Part shown: positions 24,099 through 33,339 of the stretch, piece by piece
Layout: every line of letters starts with the position of its first letter
How positions within the stretch are numbered: the first letter of the stretch is position 1
Source: CAZLFQ01 sp044229535
GTDB lineage: Bacteria; Pseudomonadota; Alphaproteobacteria; Rickettsiales; Midichloriaceae
Reading direction: 5' to 3'
DNA: 64,000 nucleotides
Assembly: GCA_044229535.1 (NCBI GenBank)
Contig: JBGASU010000001.1
Location: 1,364,001-1,428,000 of the forward strand
Program-made: the position numbers and the translations under genes
Notes under the pieces: generated by a model
What the model saw: the letters and a program-made list of their open reading frames with translations, nothing else
Told to the model about the DNA's origin: nothing
Databases searched by the model: none

Positions 24099-24721
24099 TG
24101 CTGGAATATATCAAAATCCACCCAGCCTAATAAATCAAGATTGGCGCGTGTAGGAATGAAATCAAAGCACTTCTGCGCTAGTTCCATACGTCCTTCTCTT
24201 TTTAACATGGGTGATAGTTTGCTGCGTAAGTCATGTAAATGTAAGACATCACTTGCAGCATAAGCAATTTGGTCTTTTGTAAGCTCTTGTGCACCCCAGT
24301 CAGTGGTTTGTTGTTGTTTACTAATTTTCACATTGAGTAAATCATGGCAGATGTCTTTTAAGCCATGCTGGTCTGTAAATGTACGTGACAACCTAGAAGC
24401 TATTTTGGTGCAATAAATATTTTTTAAATCTAATTTTAGGTAATGGGTTAATATAGCAACATCAAAACGAGCGTAATGGAAAATCTTCACGCGCGTCTCA
24501 TCTTGCAGTAATTCTTTTAGATTTGGAGCATCGAAATTAGCTTTAGGAAAATGGATTACATGTGCATCACCATTCCCATCAGAGATTTGCACTACGCATA
24601 GGCGATCTCTATGATTATTTAGACCCATCGCTTCTGTATCGATTGCTAAATCTCCTTCAAGTTTAACTGACGCAGGTAAATCGAATTTATGATAATAATT
24701 AGCTATGGCGCTCTCCAACAA
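24095..24721 (-). CDS. rnd: Ribonuclease D, catalytic domain only
   Basis: RNase D is a DEDDy 3'-5' exoribonuclease that trims tRNA and other stable RNA ends. Exonuclease motifs are present: LAIDTEAMGLN (motif I, D and E), VKIFHYARFDVAIL (motif II), and YAASDVLHLHDL (motif III, Y and D). At 208 aa it lacks the C-terminal HRDC domains of the E. coli enzyme, which is usual for short alphaproteobacterial forms. Confidence 0.9.
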   Translation of the reverse strand: MLESAIANYYHKFDLPASVKLEGDLAIDTEAMGLNNHRDRLCVVQISDGNGDAHVIHFPKANFDAPNLKELLQDETRVKIFHYARFDVAILTHYLKLDLKNIYCTKIASRLSRTFTDQHGLKDICHDLLNVKISKQQQTTDWGAQELTKDQIAYAASDVLHLHDLRSKLSPMLKREGRMELAQKCFDFIPTRANLDLLGWVDFDIFQH

Positions 24722-24812
24722 AAATAAATACTGAGTTTACTATATTAGAAAACCCAGTAAAATTCAATTGTTGTTAATTTACACTATTTCTGCTGAATGA
24801 TTAAGGTTTTGT

Positions 24813-25736
24813 ATGAATATTAAAATAGATAAAAAGGTTCAGGAGATTATAAAGGCTTGGATGGAATACCTAACCCAGCATAAAAGATATTCTGAGCATA
24901 CGGCTAAAGCGTATATAACAGATCTATTCTATTTCCTAAATTTTGCTAATGCGCACAAAGGAGAAATGGTGACGGTTGATTTGTTAGAATGCTTCTCGAC
25001 TCAAGATTTTAGAGGATGGCTGGCTTTAAGAAAGCGTAATAAATTACAAGGTGCTTCAAACGCTAGAGCATTATCAGTAATACGCAGTTTTTATAGATAT
25101 CTTAAGAAGAACTATAATATTGAAAATCAGTCAGTTTTTAATATGCAGATAAGCAATAATAATAGGCCTCTGCCTAAAGCTTTGTCAAAAGAAGTGGCAT
25201 TGGAAGCTGCTAATAATATAGAAATCATGTCTGATGATTGGACTGGGAAAAGAGACTTAGCAATTCTTGCTTTAATGTATGGAGCTGGTCTTAGAATAAG
25301 TGAAGTTCTTTCTATTAAAAGAAGTGATTTAGATCAATTCGCGAATTCGCAACTCTTAATTAAAGGAAAGGGTGGCAAAGAGAGGATTGTACCGATTGTT
25401 GATTATATTATTCAGGCGGTGAAGGTATACATTGAAGAGTGTCCTTATGATCTTACAGATAAGATATTTTTAGGTTCTAGGGGTAAAGAGCTCAACCCCG
25501 ATGTTTTTCGTCATAAGCTGCAAAAACTAAGAAAATTTTTAAATCTACCAGAATATGCCTCGCCACACGCTTTTCGGCATAGCTTCGCTACCCATTTGTT
25601 AGCTGGAGGAGGAGATATAAGGACTATACAGGAGTTATTAGGACATCAAAGTATTTCTACCACGCAAAGGTATACAAAGATAGATGCAGAAAATTTGATT
25701 TCTGCTTATAAAAAATTTCATCCTAAAAGTATCTAA
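24813..25736 (+). CDS. xerC: Tyrosine recombinase XerC
   Basis: With XerD this recombinase resolves chromosome dimers at dif. The N-terminal SAM-like domain contains YSEHTAKAYITDL and a WLALRKRNK segment. The catalytic domain shows the active residues: arginine in GAGLRISEVLSI, lysine in KGKGGKERIVP, HAFRHSFATHLL, GHQSISTTQRY with the final histidine and the tyrosine nucleophile. Length, 307 aa, is standard. The WLA-type N-terminal segment favours XerC over XerD. A housekeeping role is likely rather than an integrase, since no mobile element surrounds it. Confidence 0.85.
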   Translation: MNIKIDKKVQEIIKAWMEYLTQHKRYSEHTAKAYITDLFYFLNFANAHKGEMVTVDLLECFSTQDFRGWLALRKRNKLQGASNARALSVIRSFYRYLKKNYNIENQSVFNMQISNNNRPLPKALSKEVALEAANNIEIMSDDWTGKRDLAILALMYGAGLRISEVLSIKRSDLDQFANSQLLIKGKGGKERIVPIVDYIIQAVKVYIEECPYDLTDKIFLGSRGKELNPDVFRHKLQKLRKFLNLPEYASPHAFRHSFATHLLAGGGDIRTIQELLGHQSISTTQRYTKIDAENLISAYKKFHPKSI

Positions 25737-25740
25737 TTGG

Positions 25741-28700
25741 CTAGTTATGTACGTCTTCTAGAGTTTGGGAGTCTAGCCATAAAATTGAGGTTTTGATTTT
25801 GCTCTGTGGCCATATGTTAGCAACGGATTTTCGGTAAAAATCAAGTTGTCTGATATACTTCTCATCTAATATTTGTTGCCCAGTCTTGAAATCAATAATT
25901 TGGATATGATCGGAGTTATGGATAATCTTATCAATTCTTATGCGCATATTATTCCCGTTAAGTTGGCCTATTATTGGTACTTCAGAAAGAGTGTTGAGGT
26001 GAAATAGTTCTGGATAGTTATAAACGGTATTTTTAATTACGGATCTAACTTCTAATGGTTCTATGGTATTTATAAAGTCGTCCCTTTTAGGAGCGGGTAT
26101 TAAAGTTATTTTGTGTAGTATATCATGTACGATTTTACCTGTTTCTAATTCTTGATTTTCCTCCTCAGACTTTACGGTAGCTCTAGTTATTGTTATAGGC
26201 TCAGATTTATTAGTAGCCACAGTCGTGAGAAATTCAGGAAGCTCTGTTGATTTGTTTAGAGAATATATTTTTTCAGATGCTTGATATATTATGTTTTTTT
26301 CTTCTCCTATAATATTTTTTATAGCAGCGAACCAGCTTTCATCCTGCTTTCTACTTTCCCAGCCTGTTATGTATAATTCATCTTCTGCTCTAGTCATGGC
26401 TACATACAGTAACCTAAGTCCTTCTTCTTTTTCTTTTAATTTTTTTATCTCTTTAAGTTTCTCTAAAAATGGTGTGTCGAATTCTTTGTATGCACTAAAG
26501 AATAGTTGTTGTTCATGCCAAAAAATATTGGTGTGAGGTATCGTCTCAGATGAGGCTGTGTCAGCTAAAATAACTATCGGCGCTTGTAAGCCTTTAGATG
26601 CATGAACAGTCATTATTCTTACTTGATTATCGCTGCTAGCGACTTCATTTTTTATTGTGATATTACTCCTCTCCAGACTATCTATGAAAGATTGTATATT
26701 TGGAGTTTTGATGCTGCAAAATTCATTAGAATAATCAAGAAAGGAGGCGAATATATTATTTACTCTATTACCGAATCTTTTTAAAAAGGGATCTTTACTT
26801 GTTTCAGTGATGTGTATGATAAAGTTGATAAAATCTAGCTTTTGGGAATATTGAATATAGCTATAGAGCTTTGTATATAAGGAAGGCTTATCTTTTGTGA
26901 TTTTTTCCCATACGGATGTTTCTCTTTTATGACATAGTTCAAAAAGCTCTTCTTCGCTTATACCGAAAAATGGAGATTTTAAAAGGCAGGCTAGGTTTAA
27001 ATCATCTTGAGGCAAAGCAACAAATTTAAGTAAAGAAAGCAAATCTTGAATGATTATATCGTTTGTAATTTGAAATCTATCCGCATCACTTACAGGGATG
27101 TTGAGTTTTTTAAGCTCATTGATTGTATTATGTAAGACATCGCTTCGCTTTTTTAAAAGAATAAGTATATCTTTTGGTTCAATAGGCCTTAAATGCCCTA
27201 GCAATAACCTATGATTCGATAGCCATTCGTGAATGGTAGATGCGATTTTTTTTGCGATAATTTTTTTAGGAGCATGTTCCTCATTTTCTAAACTAGGAAT
27301 ATCCCAGCCATCGATTTTCTCGTTCTTAATTGATTCTGCTAAGGGCCATATTGAGACGCTGCCGTTCCCTTTTCTAAAAGCTTGATGATGTATTGTTTCA
27401 TCCCCACCTACCCCAGATCTAATTTCTTCTAAATTAAATAATTTATCTACGGTTTCTAAAATTATAGATGTTGATCGAAAAGAAGTATCTAAACTCACTT
27501 CTAACCATTTTTTTTGAGAGTTTCTTACTATGGTTGCAAAATAATTTTTTATCTCAAGAAATACATCTGGATTAGCACCTTGAAACCCATAGATTGATTG
27601 CTTATAATCGCCAACTATAAATATAGTTCTATTAAGTTCTCTAGAGCTTTCTCCAGAATAAAATTCAGAAGAAAGAATTTTAATTAATTCCCATTGTAAA
27701 TTGCTAAGATCCTGAGCCTCGTCAACTAGGATGTGATCTATTTTATAGTCCAAGCTAAGCAAAATATTGTCGCATTTTTCGCTTTTTAAAAGCGCAATAG
27801 TTTGAAGTAAAAGATCTTCGTATTCTATAACCCGTTCTGCTTTTTTTAAATTATTATATTCTATTAAAGAAGCTTCCATTAAAGTGATGAAGGCCTTATG
27901 AAATTTTGCAGATATATAAGCATTTTTTTGTATGTTTAGACGAGATATTCTTTGAGTCTCCTGTTCTAGTAATTTTAAAATTTCTGGATATTGATCTGCA
28001 GTTGAATTTTTAAGTAATTTAGCTCTTGGTTTACCTTCCGCAGTGAAGAAGCATAATTTATATTTTTCATAGGAAAAAGGGTTTAAGGATTCTAATATTT
28101 GCGATCCTATTTTTTCAGTATTGTTTTGTAAAAATTTGGCTGCTGAGATTAGATCGTTAGGTATTTCAGCGATGAATTTATTGTAAATTTCGTCAACACT
28201 TAGATTAGGATCTGTACCGTAAAGGGCAAAGATATCTATTGGGTTTTTCAATGAATGTTGGAATTTGGTTTTATTATTGCGAATCTCATTAAAAAATCCT
28301 GCAATTTGGGTGTAATCAAAAAATTCTGACAGGGTGTTTTTTGCATTCGATATTTTGTGGTTATCATTTGCTAATATTGAATCAATGGCCTTCTTGCTAA
28401 GTCTTTCAGATGTTATCTGATCTATGATTTCTATAGAATCTTTATGGTTATGATTTTGCTGTAATACATTGCTACAAAGAGAATGGATTGTTTGAATTTT
28501 TATATGTGAATATTCATCTAGATACTGCCCATACATCTTTTTTGCTTTTTCTAATGTGTCTTGTGAAGGGGGTGCGCCACATAGATCTTGAAGTTGTCTT
28601 TTTAATTCATCATCTGAACATAGAAACCAGCTTTTGATTCTGGAGATTACTCTTTCGCACATCTCTGCAGCGGCAGCGTTGGTGAAGGTTAAGCACAGTA

Positions 28701-28866
28701 TATTTTGAATACTAGATCCAGAGAGAATGAGTCTTAAAAATCTATCACAAAGCACCTTAGTTTTGCCAGTTCCAGCAGATGCTGAAACATAGACGTTTGT
28801 ATCTGGATCTGAAGCAAGCCTTTGTTTAGATGAAGCGTCTATCATTTTAGTCTTTGTATCTGTCAA
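25741..28866 (-). CDS. addA: Double-strand break repair helicase AddA
   Basis: AddA is the UvrD-like helicase-nuclease subunit of the AddAB complex that resects double-strand breaks. Motifs include Walker A SASAGTGKTKVLCDRF near residue 30, Walker B VDEAQDLSNLQW, GDYKQSIYGFQGANPD, and a late GLRLLYVAMTRAEDELY helicase motif. The C-terminal nuclease region carries IIDFKTGQ. At 1041 aa it is typical. addB is not adjacent: the next gene upstream is an RND transporter that overlaps the start by 20 bases. Confidence 0.9.
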   Translation of the reverse strand: MTDTKTKMIDASSKQRLASDPDTNVYVSASAGTGKTKVLCDRFLRLILSGSSIQNILCLTFTNAAAAEMCERVISRIKSWFLCSDDELKRQLQDLCGAPPSQDTLEKAKKMYGQYLDEYSHIKIQTIHSLCSNVLQQNHNHKDSIEIIDQITSERLSKKAIDSILANDNHKISNAKNTLSEFFDYTQIAGFFNEIRNNKTKFQHSLKNPIDIFALYGTDPNLSVDEIYNKFIAEIPNDLISAAKFLQNNTEKIGSQILESLNPFSYEKYKLCFFTAEGKPRAKLLKNSTADQYPEILKLLEQETQRISRLNIQKNAYISAKFHKAFITLMEASLIEYNNLKKAERVIEYEDLLLQTIALLKSEKCDNILLSLDYKIDHILVDEAQDLSNLQWELIKILSSEFYSGESSRELNRTIFIVGDYKQSIYGFQGANPDVFLEIKNYFATIVRNSQKKWLEVSLDTSFRSTSIILETVDKLFNLEEIRSGVGGDETIHHQAFRKGNGSVSIWPLAESIKNEKIDGWDIPSLENEEHAPKKIIAKKIASTIHEWLSNHRLLLGHLRPIEPKDILILLKKRSDVLHNTINELKKLNIPVSDADRFQITNDIIIQDLLSLLKFVALPQDDLNLACLLKSPFFGISEEELFELCHKRETSVWEKITKDKPSLYTKLYSYIQYSQKLDFINFIIHITETSKDPFLKRFGNRVNNIFASFLDYSNEFCSIKTPNIQSFIDSLERSNITIKNEVASSDNQVRIMTVHASKGLQAPIVILADTASSETIPHTNIFWHEQQLFFSAYKEFDTPFLEKLKEIKKLKEKEEGLRLLYVAMTRAEDELYITGWESRKQDESWFAAIKNIIGEEKNIIYQASEKIYSLNKSTELPEFLTTVATNKSEPITITRATVKSEEENQELETGKIVHDILHKITLIPAPKRDDFINTIEPLEVRSVIKNTVYNYPELFHLNTLSEVPIIGQLNGNNMRIRIDKIIHNSDHIQIIDFKTGQQILDEKYIRQLDFYRKSVANIWPQSKIKTSILWLDSQTLEDVHN

Positions 28867-31800
28867 ACTGCTTGCCTATCATAAGCAAACATGGAGTGAA
28901 GAAAAGAGTTAAAATAGTAGCGAATGTTAAGCCACCTGCAATGGATGCAGATAATTGGCGCCACCATTGGCTAGCTGGAGCATCATATGTTATCTCCCTG
29001 TTCATAAAATCTATTGTTAAGCCAAAAACCATGGGTATTAAGCCAAGAACTGCAGTGGCTGCAGTTAGCAAAATAGGACGTAGTCTTTGTATGCCAGCTC
29101 GTTGTATAGCTTCTTTTGTAGGTATTTTTTGTCGTCTAAGATGTTGATAGGTGTCAACGAAAAGTATGTTGTTATTTAGTACTATACCGGCAAGCGCAAT
29201 AATGCCGACGCCACACATAACAATGCCGAATGGCTGGCCAGTAATTAGTAGTCCAATTAGTACGCCAACAGTTGAAAGAAATACTGCGCTCATAATAATT
29301 ATTGTGTGATAGATATTATTAAACTGAATCAACATCACCATGAACATTAGTATTAAGGCGAGTGAGAACGCGCCTTTTAAAAAGTTTGCAGCTTCAGCTT
29401 GGTCTTCATCTTCGCCCTTGAAGCTGAACTTGACGTTATTATCAAACCCAGCTTTCGCAATAAAAGATTTTATCTCTTTAACTTTTTCATCTACTAAGTG
29501 TCCTCTAGCCACATCAGCTTTAATTGTAACAACGCGTTCTCTATTAGTTCTCTTGATTTTACCAATTTGTGGCTTTGCAACTTTTTCAATAAAATTACTT
29601 ATAGGCACGTTGCCACTATCCAGAGTGGCTATATTAATATTATCTAGCGTAGAAATATTTTTATATTCATCTGGAAACTTCAATAATATATCGACTTCAT
29701 CATCTGCATCTTCTGGTCTAAATGACGATACTTTCATACCATTTGTAACTAAGCGTATAGTGTTGCCAATCGTGCCTATATCCACGCCATATTTTGCTGC
29801 TAACTCTCTATTTGTAATTATCTGCCATTCAATTGCTGCAGATGAACGAGAATCTTCGATATGCTCTACTCCAGACATATTAGTTAGCGCTTGAATTACT
29901 TTATCTGCCGCAGGTGGCACTAAGTCGTAATATGGTGAAGTAATATTCATTTGAATCGGCTTTTCTGGCGGTGGGCCAGGTCTATTTTCGGTGGTTTCAA
30001 TTTTAACTCCTTCTAATCCATGAAGTTTTGTTTTTATATCATCCAAAATATACCTAGCTTTACGCCTGTCTTGCCAATCAATAAATTCAATAAACATCGT
30101 TCCAATAGTCCCTTCAGGAACTTGAGAGTCATTGTCAAATTTCCCAGCTTTTGAATAAAATATTTTCACCTCATCCTTTAAATCTAAAAGCCTAGACTCT
30201 ATTTCTTTCATTATAGAATCTCTTTCGTCTAGAGATAAGTTGCCTGGAGATTGTACTGTTAGCCTAGCTGTATCTGGTTCTATTTTAGGGAAGAATTCTA
30301 CGCCTGTTCCAAAAGTGAAGAATGCTATATAGACAAAAACCAAAGCGCCGATTATTGAGGTAACAAATAATTTTGGCTTATCTAAAACTTTATTTAAGAC
30401 ATTTAAGTAGGTATGAGATAGACCTTTCACGTGCTCTAAATCGCCGATGTCTGCAGCATGGTAGCTTTCTAGTTTTTCTGGGTCTTGCTCTTCGGGTTTC
30501 CCAATAAGAGGTCCGAGTGCAGGTTGGAAAAACAATGCAAAAAATAACGAATTAGAAAGTATGACTATAACGGTAATAGGCATGTATTTCATGAATTGTC
30601 CTACAACTCCTGGCCATACTAATAATGGCATGAATACAACGATTTTTACCAAAGTTGATGTGACAATCGGCCAAAGCATTCTTTTGGCCGATTCGACGAA
30701 TGCTTGGGATTTCGGTGTGCCATTTAGCATCAGCCTATCTGCATATTCGCTTACTACTATAGCATCATCTACGATCATACCTACTGTGAGTATTAGGCTG
30801 AATAATACCACTATATTTAAAGTCAAATTAAAAGTGGATAATAAAAGAATCCCGGCGAGGAATGATGTGGGTATTGATAAAGAGATTAATAATGCTGGTT
30901 TATAGCCCACTGATAATATGACCACGATCATAACTAAAATAACGCCAAATATTATGTTATTTTCAAGATCAGAGATCATGCTGATAATTCTATTAGATTG
31001 GTCTTGTCCATATAGGAGTTCTAGTTTGTCTGGCCAGAATAATTTTTCTTGCTCCACTACTTCTTTTACGTGGGCAATCGTTGAAATAATATTCTCACCC
31101 GTTCTTTTAGAAACTTCTAAAACAACTGCAGGTTTGCCATTTACTCTTGCGATATCATTAGCTTCCTTAAATGTTCTCCTAACCTCAGCTATATCGCGCA
31201 CCCTAAGCGTCTTATCCCCACTAACTTTTACAGGGAAATTTAATAGGCTATCTAGGTTATCAATTAAGCTTGGTACTTTTATGGAAAATTCTCCTGTCTT
31301 TCCTCTTAGTGACCCAGCTGCAACTAATTTGTTGTTATTATCTATAATTTGTTTAATAGACTGTATAGACAGTCCATATCCTTCGACAAGTTTTGGTTCA
31401 ACTACGATTTCTAGGGAATCTACTCTATCGCCACCAATTTTTACTTCTAATACACCAGGTATGGCTTCTACTTTATTCTTTAGATCTCTAGCCATTTTGA
31501 TCAAAGTTCTTTCGGGAATGTCTCCTGTTAGTACAACTTGAAGTACAGGGAATAAACCTAAGTTTACTTCGTGAACGGTAGGTTTTTTTGAGTCTTCAGG
31601 TAATTCATTTTCGGTATCATCAACTTTTGAACGGACATCTCGTAATGCTTTGTCACTATCAAATCCAGCTTTGAATTCCATGATGACCGATGCACTTCCT
31701 TCTGTTGCGTAGGAAGTCATTTCTTTTACTCCAGCAATGCCACGCAATGATGTTTCAAGTGGTCGTAAGAGAAGCCTTTGTGCATCTTCAGGGGAGATTC

Positions 31801-31960
31801 CTTCGTGGATTACATTCACATATATTATGGGAATTTTAACATCTGGCGTGCTTTCTTTGGGAATACTTAAGTACGAAAAATATCCCCAAATCAATATGAC
31901 TATTAGGAATAGAATTGTAGCTCTGCTACGGTCAACAAATGAATCAATTAATCCGTACAC
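28847..31960 (-). CDS. RND-family transporter, 1037 aa
   Basis: A second RND inner-membrane permease. It has the N-terminal helix (RATILFLIVILIWGYFSYL), a porter domain starting PKESTPDVKIPIIYVN, a TM4 motif TVGMIVDDAIVVSEYADRL with conserved aspartates, and a duplicated second half with GIIALAGIVLNNNILFVD. The closest type is the multidrug/heavy-metal RND group. No adaptor gene is adjacent; the one-base-overlapping neighbour is an FKBP-like membrane protein, an arrangement that differs from the first RND operon at 14-18 kb. Confidence 0.85.
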   Translation of the reverse strand: MYGLIDSFVDRSRATILFLIVILIWGYFSYLSIPKESTPDVKIPIIYVNVIHEGISPEDAQRLLLRPLETSLRGIAGVKEMTSYATEGSASVIMEFKAGFDSDKALRDVRSKVDDTENELPEDSKKPTVHEVNLGLFPVLQVVLTGDIPERTLIKMARDLKNKVEAIPGVLEVKIGGDRVDSLEIVVEPKLVEGYGLSIQSIKQIIDNNNKLVAAGSLRGKTGEFSIKVPSLIDNLDSLLNFPVKVSGDKTLRVRDIAEVRRTFKEANDIARVNGKPAVVLEVSKRTGENIISTIAHVKEVVEQEKLFWPDKLELLYGQDQSNRIISMISDLENNIIFGVILVMIVVILSVGYKPALLISLSIPTSFLAGILLLSTFNLTLNIVVLFSLILTVGMIVDDAIVVSEYADRLMLNGTPKSQAFVESAKRMLWPIVTSTLVKIVVFMPLLVWPGVVGQFMKYMPITVIVILSNSLFFALFFQPALGPLIGKPEEQDPEKLESYHAADIGDLEHVKGLSHTYLNVLNKVLDKPKLFVTSIIGALVFVYIAFFTFGTGVEFFPKIEPDTARLTVQSPGNLSLDERDSIMKEIESRLLDLKDEVKIFYSKAGKFDNDSQVPEGTIGTMFIEFIDWQDRRKARYILDDIKTKLHGLEGVKIETTENRPGPPPEKPIQMNITSPYYDLVPPAADKVIQALTNMSGVEHIEDSRSSAAIEWQIITNRELAAKYGVDIGTIGNTIRLVTNGMKVSSFRPEDADDEVDILLKFPDEYKNISTLDNINIATLDSGNVPISNFIEKVAKPQIGKIKRTNRERVVTIKADVARGHLVDEKVKEIKSFIAKAGFDNNVKFSFKGEDEDQAEAANFLKGAFSLALILMFMVMLIQFNNIYHTIIIMSAVFLSTVGVLIGLLITGQPFGIVMCGVGIIALAGIVLNNNILFVDTYQHLRRQKIPTKEAIQRAGIQRLRPILLTAATAVLGLIPMVFGLTIDFMNREITYDAPASQWWRQLSASIAGGLTFATILTLFFTPCLLMIGKQFDRYKD

Positions 31961-32481
31961 TATTTTTCATCCACCTTTTTTAATACTAATAAAATCTTTA
32001 TTTCAAACTGTGAGGTATCTTCTGGTATTTCAGAGTTTTTTAGAATTTTAGTTTCGTTCTCAGTCATTCCTATTAAAGCATTCTCTACGAATTTTGGCAT
32101 CATTTCTTTGCCAGCTATTATGGTTAGTGGTTGTACAGTGCTTTCTGGAGTTTCAATTCGCCTGAATTTTAAAGTGACTTGGTCTCCTAATTCTATTTTA
32201 GCAGTGTTGGAAGTTCCTTTAGAATCTTGAAATTGATTATAAGGAGCGTCAGATTTTTCTACTTTCTTACTTACAGCATAATTATATAGCCATTTTTCAT
32301 AAAAAGTTTTTTCAGATTCTGGTTTGTTTGGATCTATCTCTAAAACATATTTAGCTGTTTGTGGGAGGCTAGTATCGTCAAATTGATGAGGAGGTAATTT
32401 CTTTTGAGCGTCGTAGAATATATATATGCCGAAAGCGATGGCGAACAGCGTAAAATATTTGTTTCTAAAATTAAAAACCAT
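31960..32481 (-). CDS. Membrane-anchored FKBP-like protein
   Basis: A single N-terminal hydrophobic segment (YFTLFAIAFGIYIFYDAQKK) is followed by a periplasmic domain. The C-terminal half resembles FKBP-type peptidyl-prolyl isomerases: GDQVTLKFRRIE, a TIIAGKEMMPKFVENALIGM core matching the FKBP 'G..ALIGM' helix, and a final EIKILLVLKK strand. Several active-site aromatics are not evident, so it may be a chaperone without isomerase activity. The ATG at 32481 is preferred to a longer start that lacks a ribosome site. It overlaps the RND gene and may assist its folding. Confidence 0.65.
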   Translation of the reverse strand: MVFNFRNKYFTLFAIAFGIYIFYDAQKKLPPHQFDDTSLPQTAKYVLEIDPNKPESEKTFYEKWLYNYAVSKKVEKSDAPYNQFQDSKGTSNTAKIELGDQVTLKFRRIETPESTVQPLTIIAGKEMMPKFVENALIGMTENETKILKNSEIPEDTSQFEIKILLVLKKVDEK

Positions 32482-32561
32482 TTTAATGTTTCTATAGTTA
32501 CCTAGTGTAAAGTATCGCAAATTGTGTATAATAAGCAATCCAATTATAACTGATTTCTAAA

Positions 32562-33296
32562 ATGCAACATTGTCATCATCATATAGTCGAGCCAATTTCA
32601 ACTGCTATGTTCGGTATAGAAGGTTTGGGGGTTGTAATAGCTCTTTTCATAATGGGATTCACAGGAAGCTTTATGCACTGTATAGGAATGTGTGGACCTT
32701 TCGCTGTAGCGCAAACGAGCATGAGGCTTATGAATATATCGAGTAAGCAGCTTTCTCATAAAGCAAGATTACAGGCTTCCGCACTTTTCCCGTATTATAT
32801 TGGTAAAAGCATTACTTATTGTATATTGCTAACAGTTGCTTTTTTTGTTTCGGAAAATTTTAAGCAGACTACAGCTTATAGGTACTTAGCTCTTTTCTTT
32901 TTGATAAGCGCAGCTTTTCTATTTCTAAAGATGGCGATTACTAGAGACTTTAATTTCATCAGGGTGCCAAAGTTAGAAAAATTGTTAAGTAATAAACTAG
33001 ATTTAATAAACACGAACGGTTTTAAAGGGTTGTTTACGGGAATGGTGTTGGGACTTATTCCTTGTGGTTTAGTTTATGGGGCGATTGTCACAATATTGTC
33101 TTTAACAAGCAATATAGCCATTGCCATATCTGCTATGTTTACATTTGGTTTGGCAACAATACCTGGATTATTCATAGTTAGTTATTTCGGGCAGTACGTT
33201 GTTAATAAATATAAAAAATACATTAACTATATGTTTTCAATTATTATGATTTTAAATGCCTTATTTTTACTAGGTTATGCATTGAAACTGATTTGA
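32562..33296 (+). CDS. SafE/TauE-like membrane protein of cbb3 oxidase loci
   Basis: The 244-residue protein has six or seven hydrophobic segments and a conserved GFTGSFMHCIGMCGPFAVAQ motif near the N-terminus, with two Cys/His that could bind copper. GMVLGLIPCGLVYGAI is the second repeat of this family (COG2836, sulfite-exporter-like). Members are often encoded beside ccoNOP genes and are linked to copper handling in cbb3 oxidase assembly. The His-rich start (MQHCHHH) supports metal binding. It lies 44 bases upstream of ccoN. Confidence 0.8.
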   Translation: MQHCHHHIVEPISTAMFGIEGLGVVIALFIMGFTGSFMHCIGMCGPFAVAQTSMRLMNISSKQLSHKARLQASALFPYYIGKSITYCILLTVAFFVSENFKQTTAYRYLALFFLISAAFLFLKMAITRDFNFIRVPKLEKLLSNKLDLINTNGFKGLFTGMVLGLIPCGLVYGAIVTILSLTSNIAIAISAMFTFGLATIPGLFIVSYFGQYVVNKYKKYINYMFSIIMILNALFLLGYALKLI

Positions 33297-33308
33297 AATC
33301 ATGTTAGC

Positions 33309-33323
33309 TTTGACGTAATACAA
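33309..33323 (+). promoter_or_regulatory. Possible FNR-like site upstream of ccoN
   Basis: TTGAC-GTAA-TACAA (from 33310) resembles half-matched FNR/Anr boxes (TTGAT-N4-ATCAA), with a good left half and a poor right half. It lies about 25 bases before the ccoN start. Oxygen-sensing control of ccoN is common, but this match is weak. Confidence 0.25.
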
Positions 33324-33339
33324 TTTAAAATTTTTTCGC

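Noticed and set aside
24813..25736. Integrase of a mobile element
   Set aside because: Length, motifs and lack of att repeats or cargo fit housekeeping XerC.
30918..31541. 207-aa frame opposite the second RND gene
   Set aside because: Antisense shadow within a well-supported RND reading frame.
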